Positions 60,387 to 64,000 of a DNA stretch of 64,000 nt are shown here, one piece after another. A program made the translations under genes and the position numbers. Under the pieces are notes generated by a model. The model made no database searches. It saw only the letters and a list, made by a program, of their open reading frames with translations, and was not told the DNA's origin. Each line of letters starts with the position of its first letter. The first letter of the stretch is position 1. The stretch comes from Mongoliimonas terrestris (GTDB lineage Bacteria; Pseudomonadota; Alphaproteobacteria; Rhizobiales; Pleomorphomonadaceae), in the NCBI RefSeq assembly GCF_001927285.1, contig NZ_MSIG01000006.1:1-64000 (forward strand), given 5' to 3'.

Positions 60387-61421
60387 ATGACAAGTCGTGC
60401 AGTGACGGCGAACGATATCTCCTCGCGCTCTCAAGTCGCGCGGGATATTGCCGTCAGCAAGGTCGGACAGATCCGCGCCATCAACCGGCGAATGCGAATT
60501 CTTGCACTTAACGCACTCATCGAGGCGGCCCGCGCCGGCGAACTGGGGCGCGGCTTCGCAGTGGTGTCGCAGGAGGTGCGCGGCATCTCCGACGAGGTGG
60601 AGGATCTCTCCCTGTCGCTCGAAGCGGAACTCGCCGGCGAGATCGACAACCTCTCCCGCATGGCGGACGAAATGGCCCGCACCGCCCAAGGCCAGCGGCT
60701 CGTCGACCTCGCCCTCAACGGCATCGAGATCGTCGACCGGAACCTCTACGAGCGCACGTGCGACGTGCGCTGGTGGGCGACCGACAGTGCCTTCGTGAAG
60801 GCCGCGACCGAGCCGACGCCGGAAACCACCGCCTTCGCGTCGGAACGGCTCGGCGTCATTCTGCGCGCCTATACGGTCTATCTGGATCTCTGGCTGTGCG
60901 ACCTGGAAGGCAAGGTGCTCGCCTCCGCAAGGGGCGGCCAGTACCCGGTCGTCGGCCGGTCGGTGGCCGACCGCTCCTGGTTCTCGCCGTCGCGGCGGCT
61001 GTCCAGCGGCGACGATTTCCACGCCGAGGACGTCACCACCGAACCGCTGCTCGACGGGCGGCAGGTGGCCACCTACACCACGGCCGTACGGGCCGGCGCC
61101 GCCACCCACGGCAAGCCGATTGGCGTCCTGGCGATCCATTTCGACTGGGAGCCCCAGGCCCGTACCATCGTGGAGGGCGTGCGCCTCAGCGAGACCGAAC
61201 GGGCCAACGCCCGCGCCATGATCGTCGACGCCCGCGGCCGCGTGCTCGCCTCGTCCGACGGCCGCGGCATTCTCAGCGACCGGATCGTCCTGGAGGCCGG
61301 GGCGACGAACGGCTTTACCTTGCGGCAGGACGGCACGCTGGTGGCCTTCCACCGCACGCCCGGCTACGAGACCTACCAGGGGTTGGGCTGGGCCGGCGTC
61401 ATCGAGATGCGGGTGGCCTGA
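60387..61421 (+). CDS. soluble chemoreceptor-like protein with C-terminal Cache-like domain
   Basis: Protein of 344 aa with domains in an unusual order. Residues 30-72 are the chemoreceptor signalling tip ([20 protein letters not shown], then GRGFAVVSQEV) flanked by only short helices; the usual long coiled coil is missing. After a helical linker (75-125) residues 155-343 look like a double Cache sensor: LDLWLCDLEGKVLAS, VGRSVADRSWF, AIHFDWEPQA and MIVDARGRVLASSDGRG. There is no membrane helix or signal peptide, so the sensor would be cytoplasmic. It may bind CheA/CheW or modulate other receptors. No che genes are nearby. Family name uncertain. Confidence 0.8.
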   Translation: MTSRAVTANDISSRSQVARDIAVSKVGQIRAINRRMRILALNALIEAARAGELGRGFAVVSQEVRGISDEVEDLSLSLEAELAGEIDNLSRMADEMARTAQGQRLVDLALNGIEIVDRNLYERTCDVRWWATDSAFVKAATEPTPETTAFASERLGVILRAYTVYLDLWLCDLEGKVLASARGGQYPVVGRSVADRSWFSPSRRLSSGDDFHAEDVTTEPLLDGRQVATYTTAVRAGAATHGKPIGVLAIHFDWEPQARTIVEGVRLSETERANARAMIVDARGRVLASSDGRGILSDRIVLEAGATNGFTLRQDGTLVAFHRTPGYETYQGLGWAGVIEMRVA

Positions 61422-61581
61422 CGCTCGCGCGCAACGGTTGACAGCCCCGAACGTTCTGTTCCCATTTGCATTATTTATTCTGGACGTCCATGTTGACTTA
61501 ACGGAAGGTGGTGTCCAATTCGGCGGTATGGCCTGATCACAGAGGGCGAGCAGCGCACCCGGCAGGCCATGGGGAACGGCC

Positions 61582-61836
61582 ATGGGCATGGAAGGCGTCG
61601 GCTTCGTGGGGGCGATCATCGTCGGCCTCATCGCAGGGTATATCGCGGAGCGGTTGACGCGCTCCGATCATGGGCTTCTCACCAATCTCTTCCTGGGTGT
61701 CCTCGGCGCCGTGGTGATGGGATGGCTCGCCCGAAGGCTCAATTTCACCCTGGACGGTCTCGTCGAGAACTTGATCGGCGCCGTCATTGGCGCAATCGGT
61801 CTTATCACCATATATCAGGCGCTCAAGAAGGCCTGA
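61582..61836 (+). CDS. GlsB/YeaQ/YmgE family stress response membrane protein
   Basis: Small inner-membrane protein of 84 aa with three glycine-rich helices: GFVGAIIVGLIAGYIAE, NLFLGVLGAVVMGWLA and LIGAVIGAIGLITIY. The pattern is that of the former transglycosylase-associated family, now grouped as GlsB/YeaQ/YmgE and tied to acid or general stress. Biochemical role unknown. Its upstream gap 61422-61581 is AT-rich and has TTGACA at 61438, but no convincing -10 at the right distance. Confidence 0.85.
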   Translation: MGMEGVGFVGAIIVGLIAGYIAERLTRSDHGLLTNLFLGVLGAVVMGWLARRLNFTLDGLVENLIGAVIGAIGLITIYQALKKA

Positions 61837-62050
61837 CGCCCTGCGCCTGTCGCATGGCGTCCAGAACTCTTGGATGGCTTGTCGGTCCCGCCGTCGCCGT
61901 GCGATGACAGCCGGGCACCGTTCAGCCCGGCCGCTTGCGGTGGAGCGTCGGGACGGCAGGGCCGGCACAACGGAGCCTCGACCACCCGAAGGCTCGGATC
62001 ACCCGACGGCAAGAACAGCCTGAGGGCTCAGGGGAACAGAGGCGCGACGC

Positions 62051-63013
62051 ATGGTCACTCTTCTCGACACGGTCAACACCCCGAAGGCACGCCACCCGGA
62101 AAAGGCGAAGCGGCCCGACAGCCCCGTTCTGCGCAAGCCGGAGTGGATCCGCGTCAAGGCGCCCGGTTCGCCGATCTACCGCGAGACCCAAGGCATCGTG
62201 CGGGAGAACGGCCTTGTCACCGTGTGCGAGGAGGCCGGCTGCCCGAACATCGGCGAGTGCTGGTCGAAGAAGCACGCCACCATGATGATCATGGGCGACA
62301 CCTGCACCCGCGCCTGCGCCTTCTGCAACGTGAAGACCGGCATGCCCGGCCCGCTCGATCCGGCCGAGCCGGAGAACGTGGCGATCGCCGTGGAAAAGCT
62401 TGGCCTTTCCCACGTGGTGATCACCTCGGTCGACCGCGACGACCTCGCCGACGGCGGCGCGGCCCATTTCGCGGCCGTGATCCGGGCCATTCGCGCCCGC
62501 TCGCCCGCCACCACCATCGAGGTGCTGACGCCCGATTTCCTGCGCAAGCCCGGCGCCCTGGAGTTGGTCGTGGAAGCCAAGCCTGACGTTTTCAACCACA
62601 ACCTGGAGACCGTGCCGTCCAAGTATCTGACGGTGCGGCCGGGCGCGCGCTACTTCCACTCCATCCGCCTGTTGCAGCGGGTGAAGGAGCTCGACCCCAC
62701 CCTCTTCACCAAGTCCGGCATCATGGTCGGCCTCGGCGAGGAGCGGAACGAGATCCTGCAGCTGATGGACGACCTGCGCAGCGCCGAGGTGGACTTCCTC
62801 ACCGTCGGCCAGTACCTCCAGCCGACCAAGAAGCACCACCCGATCATCCGCTTCCTGACGCCGGACGAGTTCAAGTCGATCGAGACCATCGCCTACACCA
62901 AGGGCTTCCTGATGGTGTCGTCGAGCCCGCTCACCCGCTCGTCGCACCACGCCGGCGAGGACTTCGCCCGCCTGAAGGCGGCGCGGGCGGCCCGGCAGGG
63001 CGGAAAGGCCTGA
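62051..63013 (+). CDS. lipA: lipoyl synthase
   Basis: Radical-SAM enzyme of 320 aa that inserts two sulfurs into octanoyl groups on lipoyl domains. The auxiliary cluster cysteines are Cys59, Cys64 and Cys70 ([14 protein letters not shown]) and the radical-SAM cluster cysteines are Cys85, Cys89 and Cys92 (CTRACAFC). The C-terminal [10 protein letters not shown] has the conserved Ser that ligates the auxiliary cluster. Its substrates, the lipoyl domains of PdhB and PdhC, are encoded upstream, and the association is conserved in alphaproteobacteria. Confidence 0.97.
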   Translation: MVTLLDTVNTPKARHPEKAKRPDSPVLRKPEWIRVKAPGSPIYRETQGIVRENGLVTVCEEAGCPNIGECWSKKHATMMIMGDTCTRACAFCNVKTGMPGPLDPAEPENVAIAVEKLGLSHVVITSVDRDDLADGGAAHFAAVIRAIRARSPATTIEVLTPDFLRKPGALELVVEAKPDVFNHNLETVPSKYLTVRPGARYFHSIRLLQRVKELDPTLFTKSGIMVGLGEERNEILQLMDDLRSAEVDFLTVGQYLQPTKKHHPIIRFLTPDEFKSIETIAYTKGFLMVSSSPLTRSSHHAGEDFARLKAARAARQGGKA

Positions 63014-63137
63014 TCAACGAAGATCGGCTAGTCTGACAAGATGGCCGGGCGCAAGTCCGGACGGCGCGCCGTACCCGGAAGGCGCGCCGACTGAACCGTC
63101 CTTCGAAACCCTTGCCGGGGTCGCACGTTCGCTCCCT

Positions 63138-63587
63138 ATGCCGTCCTTTGAAACAACCCGCCGCGTCCGGCACTCCGCCGATCAGATGTTCGACCTCGTC
63201 GCCGACGTGGAGTCCTATCCGCGCTTCGTGCCGCTCTGCGAGAGCCTGACCGTGCGCGCCCGCCGGGATCAGCCCGAGGGCCGCGAGGTGCTGGTGGCCG
63301 ACATGACGGTATCCTACGCCATGTTCCGCGAGACCTTCACGTCGAAGGTCACGCTCGACCGGGCCGCGCGCACCATCACGGTGGAGTATCTGGACGGCCC
63401 GTTCCGCCATCTGGAGAACGTCTGGACGTTCCGGCCGATCGACGACGGCCACGCGGACGTCCACTTCTTCATCACCTACGAGTTCAAGAGCCGCACCCTC
63501 GGCGCCCTCATGGGCGCCATGTTCGACAAGGCCTTCCGCAAGTTCGCCGAAGCCTTCGAATCCCGCGCGGACACGGTCTACGGCTGA
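63138..63587 (+). CDS. ratA: RatA/Coq10-type START domain protein
   Basis: Protein of 149 aa with a START-like lipid-binding fold. It opens MPSFETTRRVRHSADQMFDLVADVESYPRFVP in short typical pieces (SADQMFDLVADVESYPRF) and has GPFRHLENVWTF and the C-terminal ALMGAMFDKAFRKFAEAFE. The family covers eukaryotic Coq10, which binds ubiquinone for respiration, and E. coli RatA, described as blocking ribosome subunit joining. Next to lipA and without an adjacent RatB, a Coq10-like quinone role seems more likely than a toxin. Its stop-codon region is duplicated just downstream. Confidence 0.92.
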   Translation: MPSFETTRRVRHSADQMFDLVADVESYPRFVPLCESLTVRARRDQPEGREVLVADMTVSYAMFRETFTSKVTLDRAARTITVEYLDGPFRHLENVWTFRPIDDGHADVHFFITYEFKSRTLGALMGAMFDKAFRKFAEAFESRADTVYG

Positions 63588-63619
63588 GGGCCAGGCGGAC
63601 ACGGTCTACGGCTGAGGGC
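63567..63619 (+). repeat. direct duplication of the ratA stop-codon region
   Basis: A 25-base sequence beginning GCGGACACGGTCTACGGC, including the TGA stop, occurs at 63567-63591 and again at 63595-63619 (28-base period). The second copy is outside the gene. Confidence 0.85.
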
Positions 63620-63721
63620 GGGGGCACGGGGGGCGGTCCGGCTGAGGGCCTGAGCGCACGCGCTGCCACCACGCCCTGGAGCGCACGGCGTCACCAAAGC
63701 AGTCCGCCTCGATGTCCCCGG

Positions 63722-63965
63722 GTCGTCACCCCGGCGAAAGCCGGGGCCCAACCGACCGCGTCATCACCCTCGCCGCCGAACACCCCCCAACGTCGGCTGG
63801 ATCCCGGCTTTCGCCGGGATGACGGTCACGGATGGTGGCTGGGGATGGCGATCGCGGGTATCCGGGACGGTGAGCCCCTACACCCCATCCTCCCCGATCG
63901 TCATTGTCCGGTTCAGCCGGAAGCCGCCCTCGACGTCACCCCGGCGAAAGCCGGGGCCCAACCGA
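63722..63965 (+). repeat. A-family and B-family repeats at the window end
   Basis: Forward A2 arm 63722-63753 (loop GAAA), reverse A1 arm 63791-63823, a partial B arm 63899-63922 (TTGTCCGG/CCGGA) and a second forward A2 arm 63934-63965. The arm order A2-forward, A1-reverse is the mirror of most other A pairs. No gene was seen in 63588-64000. Confidence 0.82.
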
Positions 63966-64000
63966 CCGCGCCGACATCCGCTCCGCCGAACACCTTCCAC

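Noticed and set aside
63138..63587. RatA as part of a toxin-antitoxin pair
   Set aside because: No antitoxin-like gene is adjacent, and the lipA linkage fits a Coq10-like quinone-binding role better.

Overview
The window is chromosomal DNA from a very GC-rich alphaproteobacterium, most probably of the order Hyphomicrobiales (Rhizobiales); the genus cannot be fixed from sequence alone. The evidence is gene order: rpsF-rpsR-DUF2232-rplI-dnaB, fabD-fabG-acpP-fabF-mltG, aminotransferase-hom...glpX-recJ, and ftsB-pdhA-pdhB(lipoyl-E1beta)-pdhC-lpdA-lipA-ratA are all alphaproteobacterial blocks. No rRNA, tRNA, phage gene, insertion sequence or CRISPR array was found.

Layout. 0.1-13.0 kb (+): a catabolic and uptake cluster with an iron alcohol dehydrogenase, an aldehyde dehydrogenase, an enolase-superfamily enzyme, a complete family-5 (Dpp/Opp type) ABC importer, a sarcosine-oxidase-like flavoenzyme and a Rieske oxygenase of the betaine-demethylase type. 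It reads as a pathway for an N-methylated (betaine-like) amino compound. 13.7-18.2 kb (-): dnaB, rplI, DUF2232, rpsR, rpsF. 18.6-24.8 kb (+): a Crp/Fnr regulator, a DUF2892 protein, then fatty-acid synthesis genes and mltG. 25.0-29.0 kb (+): a YnjBCD-like ABC importer. 29.0-32.2 kb: a SpoU/TrmH methyltransferase (-), DUF423 (+) and PHA synthase phaC (-). 32.4-42.4 kb (+): a small lipoprotein, an AlaC-like aminotransferase, hom, a chemoreceptor, glpX, recJ and an Ldh-family oxidoreductase. 42.5-52.7 kb (+): a giant alpha-2-macroglobulin, the urate hydroxylase puuD and gyrA. 53.4-63.6 kb (+): ftsB, the pyruvate dehydrogenase genes, lpdA, an odd soluble chemoreceptor-like protein, a GlsB-type protein, lipA and ratA. 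PdhA/B/C and LpdA form one complex, and LipA makes the lipoyl cofactor for the two lipoyl domains encoded here.

The intergenic DNA is the most distinctive part. Two families of short palindromic, REP-like repeats (called A and B here, roughly 20 copies each) fill many gaps, usually as inverted pairs resembling REPINs. Variant arms show compensatory base changes in their stems. One 318-bp block carrying both families is repeated three times inside the ABC-importer operon. One pair of A repeats brackets a small GIY-YIG endonuclease gene, making a 436-bp cassette (57998-58433) inserted between pdhC and lpdA. That cassette is the best candidate for a little-described mobile system: a nuclease gene whose ends are the same repeat that is scattered over the chromosome.
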